NCBI RefSeq assembly: GCF_000309385.1
Contig: NZ_JH976537.1
Span: 895,426 to 959,425, forward strand
Length of the DNA stretch: 64,000 bases
Direction: 5' to 3'
Origin: Nodosilinea nodulosa PCC 7104
GTDB lineage: Bacteria > Cyanobacteriota > Cyanobacteriia > Phormidesmidales > Phormidesmidaceae
Positions within the stretch are counted from its first letter, which is position 1. Each line of letters begins with the position of its first letter. The translations under genes and the position numbers were made by a program. The notes beneath the pieces were generated by a model. The model was not told where the DNA came from and did not search any database. It was given only the letters and a program-made list of their open reading frames with translations. This document shows, in pieces, positions 7,448-16,260 of this stretch.

Positions 7448-8939
7448 ATGGCTGGCATATGGTCGTTTAGCGGCAGGTACAAAATCCTGCACATGACGTG
7501 GTTTGCATTCTTTTTAACCTTTGTGGTCTGGTTTAACTTTGCCCCCCTGTCGACGGCCATTAAGGCTGATCTGGGGTTGAGTGACCCCCAAATGCGCACC
7601 ATCGCCATCTGCAACGTGGCGCTGACGGTGCCCGCCCGCATCATTGTCGGCATGGTGCTCGATCGCTTTGGGCCGCGCATTACCTACTCCTGCCTGCTGA
7701 TGTACGCGGCAATTCCCTGTCTGGCCTTTGCCCTGGCCCAAAACTTCGAGCAGCTGGTTTACTCTCGCCTGGCCCTGAGCATTGTCGGCTGCGGCTTTGT
7801 GATCGGCATTCGCATGGTGGCCGAGTGGTTCGAGGAGCCTGAGATTGGCCTGGCCGAGGGCGTCTACGGGGGCTGGGGCAACTTCGGCTCCGCCGGGGCG
7901 GCCTTTACTTTGCCCTCGATCGCGGCGGCGCTGGGCTTTTTGGCGGCGGGCCAGGTAAACTGGCGGCTGGCGATCGCCCTCACCGGCCTTGCGGCGGCCT
8001 GCTACGGCGTGGTCTACTTCTTTAGCGTCACCGATACTCCGCCGGGCAAAGTCTACCAGCGCCCCCCCCAGCAGCGCCGGGATGGAAGTGACCAGCCAGC
8101 GCGATTTTTGGTTTTTGCTGGCGACCAACATTCCCCTGGTCGGCGTGCTGGGGCTAATTGCCTGGCGCTTGACCAAGGTTAAGTTCATCACCCTGGAAAC
8201 CCTGGCCATCATTGGGGTGCTTTTGCTCGGCCTCTACCTGTTTCAGGCCTACAACATCTGGCAGGCCAACAAGCCGCTGATGATCGGCGAAAAGCGCTAC
8301 GCCCCGGAGGATCGCTATCGGTTTTCCCAGGTGTTCAACCTGGAAATGGCCTACGTCGCCTGCTTTGGCTCGGAACTGGCCGTGGTATCCATGCTGCCCA
8401 CCTACTTCGAGCGCGGCTTTGGCCTCACCGCCGCCGCCGCCGGGGCTGTGGCCGGCATGTACGCTTTTATGAACCTGGTCGCTCGCCCGGGGGGCGGTCT
8501 GCTCTCAGACAAGCTGGGCAGCCGCAAGCTCACCCTGGTGTTTACCATGGCGGGCACCGGCATCGGCTATCTGCTGTTCAGCCTGTTTGGTCAGGGCATT
8601 CCCATCTTCTTTGTCGTGATCATGACCATGGCGGCATCGTTTTTTGTGATGGCCACCGAGGGGGCAACCTACGCCATTGTGCCGCTGATCAAGCCCCGCA
8701 TTACCGGGCAGATTGCGGGCAACGTGGGGGCCTACGGCAACGTTGGTGCGGTGGTTTACCTGACGGTGTACAGCCTTTTGCCTGAAGGGGTGGTGGGCGA
8801 CAAGCTGTTCTTTCAGATGCTGGGCTGTGTGGCCATCGTCGTGGCCTTTCTGATTGCCTTCACCATGAAGGAAGTGGTCGGTTCCCACGCCGAGCACGGG
8901 GTTCCGGTGGCCGTGCCGCAGCAGAGCGATCGCATTTAG
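7448..8939 (+). pseudogene. NarK/NrtP-type nitrate transporter, frameshifted
   Basis: A major-facilitator nitrate/nitrite permease (NNP family, NrtP-like) split across two frames. The first frame (from ATG 7448, GGAG about 10 bases upstream) runs through the first nitrate signature GGWGNFGSAGAAF and reaches DTPPGKVYQR. There a run of eight C at 8062-8069 shifts the frame, and the downstream frame resumes with GMEVTSQRDFWFLL and includes the second signature GNVGAYGNVGAV. Removing one C restores a single frame of about 497 residues with normal family length and about 12 membrane helices. Every other part looks intact, so the lesion is either recent, a reversible slippage event, or a sequencing error. 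As written, the protein would lack its second half. Confidence 0.85.
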
Positions 8940-8975
8940 ACCCTAGACCCTCCAAATCGCTCAGATCACAACCGC

Positions 8976-9010
8976 AAACAGGGTGCGCCACGGCGTGGCG
9001 CACCCTGTTT
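8976..9010 (+). terminator. Strong hairpin after the nitrate transporter
   Basis: A perfect 16-bp stem (AAACAGGGTGCGCCAC and its complement) closed by a 3-base loop GGC, starting 37 bases after the transporter stop codon. There is no long T run, but the 3' arm ends in TTT and the stem is very stable. Confidence 0.7.
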
Positions 9011-9096
9011 GTATGGCCCCTCTATTTGAGTTCATAGAATTTCCAGAGAGTTCTGGGCGAGAATGCCAGCAGCTATCGCTATCCCAGTACCGCCCT

Positions 9097-10776
9097 ATGA
9101 TCTTCCGCTCCCGAACCTACAGGTTTTTTGCCGCCCTTGCCCTGGGTCTGGCCACAACATTCTTAGTGGCGCTGCCGCTCCGGGCGGCTGAGCAGGTGGT
9201 GCTAGAGTTTGGTCCCTTTAGCCGCGCAATTCCCACTGAGTCGCTGGTGAATTTTGCGGCCACCGGCACGGTCGATCGGCAGCTGGCGCCGTTTTTGCGG
9301 CGGCTGAACCCCGCCCAGATCGGGGGCCTGCAAGCGATTTTGTCCCGCAGTCGAGCGGTCCAGGTGGTGCCCATTTCCCAGTGGTTTAACAGCCCCATGG
9401 GCGATCGCAGCCTGCAGTTTTTGGGCAAAGTCGCCCAAACCGAGGCCGGACTCAACGGCGGCAAGGCACTGCGGGCGGCGATCGTAGCCGCCGCCACCGA
9501 GGACGGCGAGATTTCGCTAATCGATATCGTCCGCCACTTCCCGACCGGCGAGATGCGGCTGAATGTATCCCAGGCCATGGCCCTAGCCCGTCAGGTGCGG
9601 GCCGAAGCCGCCGCCACCGGGGCCATTGCCGCCGCCATAGAGCAGCAGTCCCAGGCCGAGGCCGCCCAGCCGCCGCCCCTGGATCTGGCGGCGCTGCCCG
9701 ACCTCACCCAGCCCGGTCCCTACGGCAGCCGCCAGATCTCCCTCACCCTGGTGGATGCAGAGCGCAACCGCACCTACCCCGCCGATGTCTTTATCCCCCA
9801 GAATTTGCCCGGCAGCGGCCCCATCCCGGTCATCGTGATCTCCCACGGGCTGGGCGACAGCCGCACCACCTTCTTTGGTCTGGCCGCCCACGCGGCCTCC
9901 CACGGGTTTGCGGTGGCGCTGCCCGACCACATCGGCAGCAACAGCACCCAAAAGCAGGCCATGCTCACCGGGCTGGACAGCGAAACCTTTAAAGCGCGCG
10001 ACTTTTTAGATCGCCCCCTCGACATCAGCTTTTTGCTCGATGAGCTAGATCGCCTCAACGGCAGCACCTTTGGCGGACGGCTGGATGTGAGCCGGGTGGC
10101 GGCGGTGGGCCACTCCTTTGGCGGCTACACGGCGCTGGCCGTAGGTGGGGCCAAAATCGACTTTGAGCGTCTGGCCCAGCGCTGCGACCCCGCCGCCAAC
10201 CTGCTGATCGACGCCGCCATGGTGCTCGAATGCCGCGCCCTGGAACTGCGCGACGACGAGGCGGTGATGGCGCGCCTGGCCCAGGGCACCCAGGACGATC
10301 GCGTCCAGCTGGTGATGGCCTTTGCCCCCGTGTCGAACCTGTTTGGCCCTCGGGGCCTGGCCGACGTGGCCGTGCCCGTGATGCTGCTGGGCGGCGAGGT
10401 CGATCTGCTGGCCCCGGTGGTGCCCCAGCAGGTGGCGGCCTTTAGCTGGCTGCGGGGCCGCGATCGCTACCTGTATCTGGGCGAAAACACCTCCCACGGC
10501 CCCGACTTTACCAAGCTGTTTGCCCGATTCTTGTACCTCGACGCTGGCCTGGAGCAGGGCATTGACGAGGCGATCGCCACCACGCAGGGAGTCAACAGGT
10601 CGCTGGTGGTGGCCTTCGGCCAGGTGTACCTGGCCCAGCGGGAAGACTATCGGCCCTTTTTGCGATCGGCCTACGTAGAAACCGTCAGCGCCGACCCCTT
10701 CCGGCTGCACCTGGTGCGCGACCTGCCGCCCGCCGTGGTAGAACGACTAGGCTCCGGGCAGCCCGGCCTGGAATAA
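9097..10776 (+). CDS. DUF1400 alpha/beta hydrolase, exported
   Basis: A 559-residue cyanobacterial-type hydrolase. A signal peptide (FFAALALGLATTFLVALPL, cleavage near RAAEQ) is followed by a DUF1400 domain (about residues 32-150, starting VVLEFGPFSRAIP). A dienelactone-hydrolase or platelet-activating-factor acetylhydrolase-like fold fills residues about 200-500. The nucleophile elbow GHSFGG puts the catalytic serine at residue 340. VIVISHGLGDS is the oxyanion strand, and TSHGPDF near the end offers the histidine. The substrate is not predictable; an ester or lipid is likely. ATG 9097 is chosen because it opens the signal peptide, although the frame is open further upstream. The aldo/keto reductase follows after 28 bases. 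Confidence 0.85.
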   Translation: MIFRSRTYRFFAALALGLATTFLVALPLRAAEQVVLEFGPFSRAIPTESLVNFAATGTVDRQLAPFLRRLNPAQIGGLQAILSRSRAVQVVPISQWFNSPMGDRSLQFLGKVAQTEAGLNGGKALRAAIVAAATEDGEISLIDIVRHFPTGEMRLNVSQAMALARQVRAEAAATGAIAAAIEQQSQAEAAQPPPLDLAALPDLTQPGPYGSRQISLTLVDAERNRTYPADVFIPQNLPGSGPIPVIVISHGLGDSRTTFFGLAAHAASHGFAVALPDHIGSNSTQKQAMLTGLDSETFKARDFLDRPLDISFLLDELDRLNGSTFGGRLDVSRVAAVGHSFGGYTALAVGGAKIDFERLAQRCDPAANLLIDAAMVLECRALELRDDEAVMARLAQGTQDDRVQLVMAFAPVSNLFGPRGLADVAVPVMLLGGEVDLLAPVVPQQVAAFSWLRGRDRYLYLGENTSHGPDFTKLFARFLYLDAGLEQGIDEAIATTQGVNRSLVVAFGQVYLAQREDYRPFLRSAYVETVSADPFRLHLVRDLPPAVVERLGSGQPGLE

Positions 10777-10804
10777 TAGGGATTGCCCTTTCCCTGGCCG
10801 ACCT

Positions 10805-11827
10805 ATGACCGCATCTGCCGCCCCCGCCGCCGCGCCGCTGACCCTGCCCGAGATGGGCTGCGGCACCTGGGCCTGGGGCAACCAGCTGCTGTGGGGCTAC
10901 CACCCCAGCATGGATGGCGACTTGCAGCAGGTCTTTGACCACTGCCTCAGCCGGGGGGTGACGCTGTTCGACAGCGGCGACTCCTACGGCACCGGGCGGC
11001 TAAACGGCCGCAGCGAAACCCTGCTGGGGCAGTTTGCAAAGGATTATAGCGGGCCAAACCAGGATTCCCTGTGCCTGGCCACCAAGCTGGCCGCCTACCC
11101 CTGGCGGCTGACCCCCGCCTCGGTGGTGCGGGCGGGAGCCGCCTCGGCCCGGCGGCTGGGACGGCCCATCGATCTGGTGCAGATGCACTGGTCCACCGCC
11201 AACTATGCCCCCTGGCAGGAAGCTCCCTTTCTCGACGGCCTGATCGATCTCTACGCCCAGGGGCAGGTGCGGGCGGTGGGCCTGTCGAATTTTGGCCCCC
11301 GGCGGCTAAGGCTGGCCCACCAGCGGTTTCAGGAGCGGGGCGTGGCGATCGCTACCCTCCAGGTGCAGTACTCGCTGCTGTCCACCTACCCGGTAACCGA
11401 CCTGGGCCTGAAGGATCTCTGCGACGAGCTGGGCATTCGCCTGATCGCCTACAGCCCCCTGGCGCTGGGGCTGCTGACGGGCAAATACTCGGCCCGGGGG
11501 CCATACCCGGCGGGCCTGCGAGGGTGGCTGTTTCGTCAGCTGCTGCCGAATATTCAGCCGCTGCTGGCGACCCTGGGGGCGATCGCCACCCACCGCGCCA
11601 AAACCCCGGCCCAGGTGGCGCTCAACTGGTGCCTTTGCAAGGGCACAATCCCCATTCCAGGGGCCAAAACCCTGGCCCAGGCGCAGCAAAACACGGCGGC
11701 CCTGGGCTGGCGGCTCGACGCAGGGGAAGTGGAGGAGTTAGATCGGGCGGCGCGGGGCAGCGACGGCTCGGCAGCGGCGCAAAAGGGCTGCCATCAAATG
11801 GTTCAGAACATCTTCCAGTCGCGCTAA
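10805..11827 (+). CDS. Aldo/keto reductase
   Basis: A 340-residue NADPH-dependent oxidoreductase of the aldo/keto reductase TIM-barrel family. The catalytic tetrad can be read in order: Asp in TLFDSGDSYG, Tyr in the same loop, Lys in LATKLAAYPW and His in LVQMHWS. The cofactor region includes VGLSNFGP and the C-terminal IPIPGAKTLAQAQQNTAAL, which is typical of the family. The length matches plant and cyanobacterial pyridoxal-reductase-like members. It sits 28 bases after the DUF1400 hydrolase on the same strand and is probably co-transcribed with it. The substrate is unknown. Confidence 0.9.
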   Translation: MTASAAPAAAPLTLPEMGCGTWAWGNQLLWGYHPSMDGDLQQVFDHCLSRGVTLFDSGDSYGTGRLNGRSETLLGQFAKDYSGPNQDSLCLATKLAAYPWRLTPASVVRAGAASARRLGRPIDLVQMHWSTANYAPWQEAPFLDGLIDLYAQGQVRAVGLSNFGPRRLRLAHQRFQERGVAIATLQVQYSLLSTYPVTDLGLKDLCDELGIRLIAYSPLALGLLTGKYSARGPYPAGLRGWLFRQLLPNIQPLLATLGAIATHRAKTPAQVALNWCLCKGTIPIPGAKTLAQAQQNTAALGWRLDAGEVEELDRAARGSDGSAAAQKGCHQMVQNIFQSR

Positions 11828-12047
11828 TGGGGCCGATTTCGCCGCCAGTTTTACCGACCTAGAGGGCAACATTTCTGCTGACCAAAAGACATAGATAGTG
11901 GCTTTTTTTGGCCTAGAGTTAGACGCTAACCTGCGTCAAAGGACAGATGCGCCAGCGGGTTTAAATCTTGATAATGGCCTCGTCAGCCCGATGACTGACT
12001 CCATTCAATCGCCCTTGCCTCTTCCTTTTTTCCTTAGGAGAATGCCC

Positions 12048-12212
12048 ATGTTACGCTACGCGCTGATTTTTCTTGTGGTAGCTATTATTGCCGCCTTTTT
12101 TGGCTTTAGTGGTGTAGCTGCCAGTGCCGCAGGCATTGCTCAGATCTTGTTCTACATCTTCCTGGCCATTTTTGTAATTTCCCTAATCTTAAATTTCGTC
12201 AAGAGTGTCTAG
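12048..12212 (+). CDS. DUF1328 small membrane protein
   Basis: A 54-residue protein of two hydrophobic helices (LRYALIFLVVAIIAAFFGF and IAQILFYIFLAIFVISLIL) separated by the Gly/Ala-rich GVAASAAG turn, the hallmark of DUF1328/YtjA-like membrane peptides. The ribosome-binding site TTAGGAG at 12034-12040 is 7 bases before ATG 12048 and only 1 base before ATG 12042, so the second ATG is the likely start. The function is unknown; relatives are often stress-induced. Confidence 0.85.
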   Translation: MLRYALIFLVVAIIAAFFGFSGVAASAAGIAQILFYIFLAIFVISLILNFVKSV

Positions 12213-12240
12213 ATCCTGCATTGACTGGCAAAAGCCTTGA

Positions 12241-12320
12241 TGTAGGTTGGTGTTGAGCAAAGCGAAACCCAACGCCAATAATAGTTTTGTTGGGTTACGC
12301 TAACGCTAACCCAACCTACG
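12241..12320. repeat. Inverted-repeat element (GTAGGTTGG...CCAACCTAC)
   Basis: An 80-base element with outer arms TGTAGGTTGG and CCAACCTACG and inner arms around AACCCAAC and GTTGGGTT. This type of palindromic intergenic repeat is widespread in cyanobacterial genomes. I see one copy in the window. Confidence 0.65.
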
Positions 12321-12329
12321 GCTCGAAGG

Positions 12330-12418
12330 CTGAAATATACCGACTATTCCAGCTCGCTTGGCTCTCTAGCTCCCTCGTGATTGACAATAGTCGTCACACT
12401 TTTGCCGCAGTCTACTAG
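12330..12418 (+). repeat. Dispersed palindromic repeat, copy 1
   Basis: CTGAAATATACCGACTATTC at one end and ACTTTTGCCGCAGTCTACTAG at the other (read in two pieces) match, in reverse complement, the element at 55779-55859. Internal arms CGACTATT and AATAGTCG allow a hairpin. Copy 1 differs from copy 2 by a few substitutions and an internal insertion of about 8 bases. Confidence 0.85.
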
Positions 12419-12483
12419 ATCATCGCTAAACCTCTTTTTGTAGGGTGTAGCAGCCAAATAGTATTTCACTCAAAATCCCCTTT

Positions 12484-12534
12484 AAAAAAATCCCTCTTGC
12501 TCTGAGCTATTGCTATTGCAAGAGGGATTTTTTT
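12484..12534 (-). terminator. Rho-independent terminator of the GT2 gene
   Basis: AAAAAAATCCCTCTTGC pairs with GCAAGAGGGATTTTTTT across a 17-base loop, a textbook bidirectional terminator. It lies 10 bases past the stop codon of the minus-strand glycosyltransferase. Confidence 0.92.
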
Positions 12535-12543
12535 GTATCTGCT

Positions 12544-14040
12544 TTATTTTGCGCCCCGCAGGGCCACCATCCACCGATTGGGCTTGCTCTTGGTGCGGGC
12601 GGTGACGTGCCAAACCCGGCTGCCGGAGAGGTGGTTGACCACGGCGACCATGCCAATCAGCGCCTTGAGCCAGAAATAGATGGGCGACAGCAGGCAGTAC
12701 AGCACCCCGTGGCGACGGGTATAGGTGGACGCCGCCGGGCGCAGACCCATCGCCACCACTACCTGCAAAACAATGCTGAGGGTGAGTAACCCCATCAGCA
12801 GCAGGTTGAGGGTCTCAAACTTGAAGTCGCGATCGCTGTGGCTGAGGCTGATGCTGAGCAGCATCGGCACGATTTGCCACACCAGCGGATAGAAGCCCTG
12901 GCTAAAGAGCAGCATCAGCACCCAGTAGGGCTTTTGGGCGCTGTCCAGGTGGGGCGATCGCAGCACCCGCCCCAGGTACAGGCTGGCCACCTCCAGCCAG
13001 CCCTGGCTCCAGCGCTGGCGCTGGAGCCAAAGCCCGCGCAGGTTGTCGGGGGCCAGTTCGGTGGTGATAATGGCGGGGTCGTGGACCGGGCGGTAACCCC
13101 CCAGCAGCCCCCGCACGGTGATATCGATGTCTTCGGTCAGGCGCGTGTGGTGAAAGCCCAGGTGGCGCAGGGCCGAGGTGCGCCAGTAGCCGTTGGAGCC
13201 GCCAAACAAGGCGGTGTCCGCCAGCAGCGATCGCCCGTAGTGGCTGACCCCGTAGATGCACTCAAACTCCACCGCGATCAGCTGGGTGAGCCAGCTGTCC
13301 TTGGCGTTGCGGATGATGTTGCGCCCCTGGACGACATCGTAGCGGCCCTGGTAAAGCCAGGCCCAGGCGCGGCTGAGGCAGTCTGCCGCCGGGTGATGGT
13401 CGGCGTCGAAGATGCCGGTCATTTCGCCCCTGGCCACCTGTAGGGCGGCATTGAGGTTTTCGGCTTTGGAGTGGCTGTGGGCGACGGGCAGCAGCACCAG
13501 GGCCGGGTAGCGGCGGGCGAGGGCCTGAAGCCGGTCTTCCACTGGCAGCCGAACAGGGGTATTGTAGGCCAGGATAATCTCCCACCCCTGGGCGGGCGAC
13601 GTCACCTGGGTGAGCCAGTGGAGCAGCGTATCTTCAATGATGTCTTGCTCGTTCGGTAGGTAGGCTGCCACAATCACCGAAACGAAGGGCAGCGAGACCT
13701 GGGTAGGCAGCAGCCCCGGCGCCAGCGATACGGCAGACGGCAGGCCCATGGGCTGGCGCCGCCGCCACACCCTGCCCCAGCGCTGAAGCAGCCCCCGGCT
13801 AAACCAGGGGTTGGGCCGCCGACAGCTGTAGATCACCACGGCGGTTTCGGCGTTGATAACCACCAGACCGACCAGAGAAACCACCAGCAGCGCCTGCTGC
13901 AGTAGCCCCAGACTATAGTCGTGGTTAAGGGCAACAACGTACACCGTCAGCGGTATCCACAGTAGCCAGGTGCTCAACCAAAGTAGCCGCCTGGCTATGG
14001 CCAGAACAGGCTCAGCAAACAGCGCCAAGCTCGACTTCAT
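12544..14040 (-). CDS. Membrane GT2 glycosyltransferase (cellulose/hyaluronan synthase-like)
   Basis: A 498-residue membrane glycosyltransferase. Two N-terminal hydrophobic helices (about residues 17-70) precede a GT2 catalytic domain. FVSVIVAAYLPN begins the nucleotide-binding fold, FDADHH (211-216) supplies the metal-binding D-x-D, TED (302-304) the catalytic base, and QRQRW (340-344) the acceptor/processivity motif. Three or more C-terminal helices follow. These D,D,D,QxxRW motifs define processive beta-glycan synthases, so an extracellular polysaccharide is the likely product. There is no PilZ domain or partner gene beside it. Its start ATG at 14040 is followed upstream by 267 bases without a gene. 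Confidence 0.87.
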   Translation of the reverse strand: MKSSLALFAEPVLAIARRLLWLSTWLLWIPLTVYVVALNHDYSLGLLQQALLVVSLVGLVVINAETAVVIYSCRRPNPWFSRGLLQRWGRVWRRRQPMGLPSAVSLAPGLLPTQVSLPFVSVIVAAYLPNEQDIIEDTLLHWLTQVTSPAQGWEIILAYNTPVRLPVEDRLQALARRYPALVLLPVAHSHSKAENLNAALQVARGEMTGIFDADHHPAADCLSRAWAWLYQGRYDVVQGRNIIRNAKDSWLTQLIAVEFECIYGVSHYGRSLLADTALFGGSNGYWRTSALRHLGFHHTRLTEDIDITVRGLLGGYRPVHDPAIITTELAPDNLRGLWLQRQRWSQGWLEVASLYLGRVLRSPHLDSAQKPYWVLMLLFSQGFYPLVWQIVPMLLSISLSHSDRDFKFETLNLLLMGLLTLSIVLQVVVAMGLRPAASTYTRRHGVLYCLLSPIYFWLKALIGMVAVVNHLSGSRVWHVTARTKSKPNRWMVALRGAK

Positions 14041-14307
14041 AGGCGGGGATTAACTCCTTATTCAGTAGGTCAGAGGGCCAGCCAAGTGACGATATACCTG
14101 TGCCGCTAACAATCGTGAAACATTATGCCAGCCCCCCCCAAGGACTAGCCCTGGAGTGCGCCTGGTCAACGCCGAAGACCGCTGCAAACATTTCTCACCT
14201 GCTGATTGTCCCAAAAAAAAGCGGATTTTGGATGAACCCTGGGTCTGATTGCCGTCTTAGCCCTGTTCAGTTACTCGGAGGAGGTCGCAGAACGTTTTAG
14301 CCTGCAG

Positions 14308-16260
14308 CTAGTCTCGCAAGTTGCTCTCCTGGCCGTCGCGACGGTAGCGCGGGTCGCGCCAGGCCCCGCCCACGCCGCGCAAAATGCCCCGCCCAATCAG
14401 GCCAATGCCGCGCCCGATCACGTCGGTGAGCACGTAGACGATGCCGCTGCCCACCAGCGATACCGCCGAGCGAAACCGGGGGGCGATCGCATCGCGAGCC
14501 TCCACCGCCAGAGTGACCGCCCGCTGCAACCCCGACAGCTGCTCCAGCTCCTCGCGCCGGGGCGAGTACACGGTTTCGGCCTGAATGCCCCGCTCGGTGA
14601 AGCCAAACAGCCGGTACTGGCTCTCAAAGATGGCCCTGGGTTCGTTGATCAGCCCGTCCCAGCGGTAGCGCCAGGACAGATCGTTGCGAAAGCGCTCGAT
14701 GTCGCGGCTGGTGATCAGGCGGCGGTGGTAGAGGTTTTTCTTCAGCAGTTCGACATCGGCAAAGTGATTGAGCACCGGCTGCACCACGGCGTTGGCCAGC
14801 TGAATCAGCAGGTGCTCTAGCAGCGCCTGGCTGCGGGCCATGGCCTCGGGGCTGGCGGCGGCGTAGAGGCTGCCGTCCACCACCACCGATTCGTTGAACA
14901 GCAGGTGCCCTAGCAGGGTGGGCACCAGGGGAATGCGATCGAGGATGGCGGCCTGCACCACCGGGGCCTCCACCAGCAGCGTCGGCACCACGGGCTGCTC
15001 CAGGTTGCCCACCTGGAGGGTGTAGTAGCGGCCAAAGAAGTCGGCAATGGTCGCCTGCCACAGGTCTTGCAGCACCAGGGGGCTTTTTTCGCCCAGTTGC
15101 CCCGGCGGCACCTCGGCCTGGCGCAGGCTGTCGAGGGCATCTTCAATTTTGCGCAGCACCAGGTAAAACAGCTCCCGCTTTTTGTCGTCGCGCAGAATGT
15201 CGGTTTCCAGGGGCACGCCGCTGGTGTTGTCGAGCAGCCCCTGGAGTTTGTCAAACACCCGCTCAAACACCTGGGTGGCCAGGTCGCCCTGGCGCAGGGC
15301 CAGGCGCTCGGCGGTAGCGATCGCCAGGGCATCGCTCTCGTTGCCGGTCCCCCTGCCGCGGCCGCTACCATTTCCTTTGGAAGACAGCGACTCACGCCCG
15401 CTGCCCTGGGCTGAAAGTCGGCCTGAAGGGGTAGACGTCAGAGCGTCTCGCCTGGATTCGTCCCCTTGATTTGAGCGGCGGTTCAGGCGGCGCGCTTCCA
15501 GCTCTGCGGCGGTGGGGGTGGCCAGCAGCCTGCCCACCAGCCAGCGGGCGGCCCTCAGCTCGCGGTAGCGCCCGGCCAGCACGGCCTCGGCCAGGGGCGA
15601 CCCCCGGCCCCGCCTGCGCTCGGCTTCGATCTGGGCCATCGCCGCCTCAATTTGCCGTACCGACGACCGCCGCAGGTTGAGCCGCAAAACCGCAAACGCC
15701 CCCAGGGCTGGGGTTGAGCCAGGGTCAGGGCGCTCGGCCATGGTGACAGCCGGCGATCGCGCCGATCTGGGGTCAGGGGCAGCGGGCGGGGGAGTACCCC
15801 TCCCCGCCAGCCGCTGAATTAGCTCCCCCAGCTCAGCTACGGCCATGCTGCGGGCCCCAAACCCGTCGGCCCCCATCTGGCTGGCGGCGGCCTCTAGCAC
15901 CGGCTCGGCCTGGGCGCTGAGCACCAGCACCGGCAGGGTGGGGTAGCGGGCCTTGAGTTCGGCGCAGAGGCGCAGGCCGGGCAGCTGATCGGGCTGCCCC
16001 GCCCCCAGCCCCAGATCCAGGATCACCAGGTCGAGGTCGGGCAGGCCCCCCTGGGCAGCCCAGGCCTCGGTCCAGTCTTCGGCGGATGCGGGCGGGCCAG
16101 CCAGGCTAGAGCGGGTGGCCAAAATCGCCAGGGCGTCGTCGGCGCGGCTGGCCTCGGCCACCACCGCATACCCGGCGGTTTGCTCCAGCCAAATCCGCAG
16201 GCCCAGGCGAAACACCGGGTCTTCGTCTACCAGCATCAGGCGCAGGGGAGCGGTCGTCAT
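14308..16260 (-). CDS. Response-regulator receiver with DUF3685 (Ycf55-like) domain
   Basis: A 650-residue protein. The first 150 residues are a CheY-like receiver: MLVDEDPVF has the acidic pair, DLVILDLGL the phospho-acceptor Asp and VLVLSAQ the switch Ser. The conserved Lys position (GADGFGARSM) is Arg, so phosphorylation may be altered. A long linker rich in Ser, Arg and Gly (about 165-310) leads to a C-terminal DUF3685 domain (about 320-630), related to the red-algal plastid Ycf55 protein and typical of cyanobacteria. The gene overlaps the upstream repeat-protein gene by 4 bases, implying translational coupling. The output function is unknown. Confidence 0.8.
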   Translation of the reverse strand: MTTAPLRLMLVDEDPVFRLGLRIWLEQTAGYAVVAEASRADDALAILATRSSLAGPPASAEDWTEAWAAQGGLPDLDLVILDLGLGAGQPDQLPGLRLCAELKARYPTLPVLVLSAQAEPVLEAAASQMGADGFGARSMAVAELGELIQRLAGRGTPPPAAPDPRSARSPAVTMAERPDPGSTPALGAFAVLRLNLRRSSVRQIEAAMAQIEAERRRGRGSPLAEAVLAGRYRELRAARWLVGRLLATPTAAELEARRLNRRSNQGDESRRDALTSTPSGRLSAQGSGRESLSSKGNGSGRGRGTGNESDALAIATAERLALRQGDLATQVFERVFDKLQGLLDNTSGVPLETDILRDDKKRELFYLVLRKIEDALDSLRQAEVPPGQLGEKSPLVLQDLWQATIADFFGRYYTLQVGNLEQPVVPTLLVEAPVVQAAILDRIPLVPTLLGHLLFNESVVVDGSLYAAASPEAMARSQALLEHLLIQLANAVVQPVLNHFADVELLKKNLYHRRLITSRDIERFRNDLSWRYRWDGLINEPRAIFESQYRLFGFTERGIQAETVYSPRREELEQLSGLQRAVTLAVEARDAIAPRFRSAVSLVGSGIVYVLTDVIGRGIGLIGRGILRGVGGAWRDPRYRRDGQESNLRD

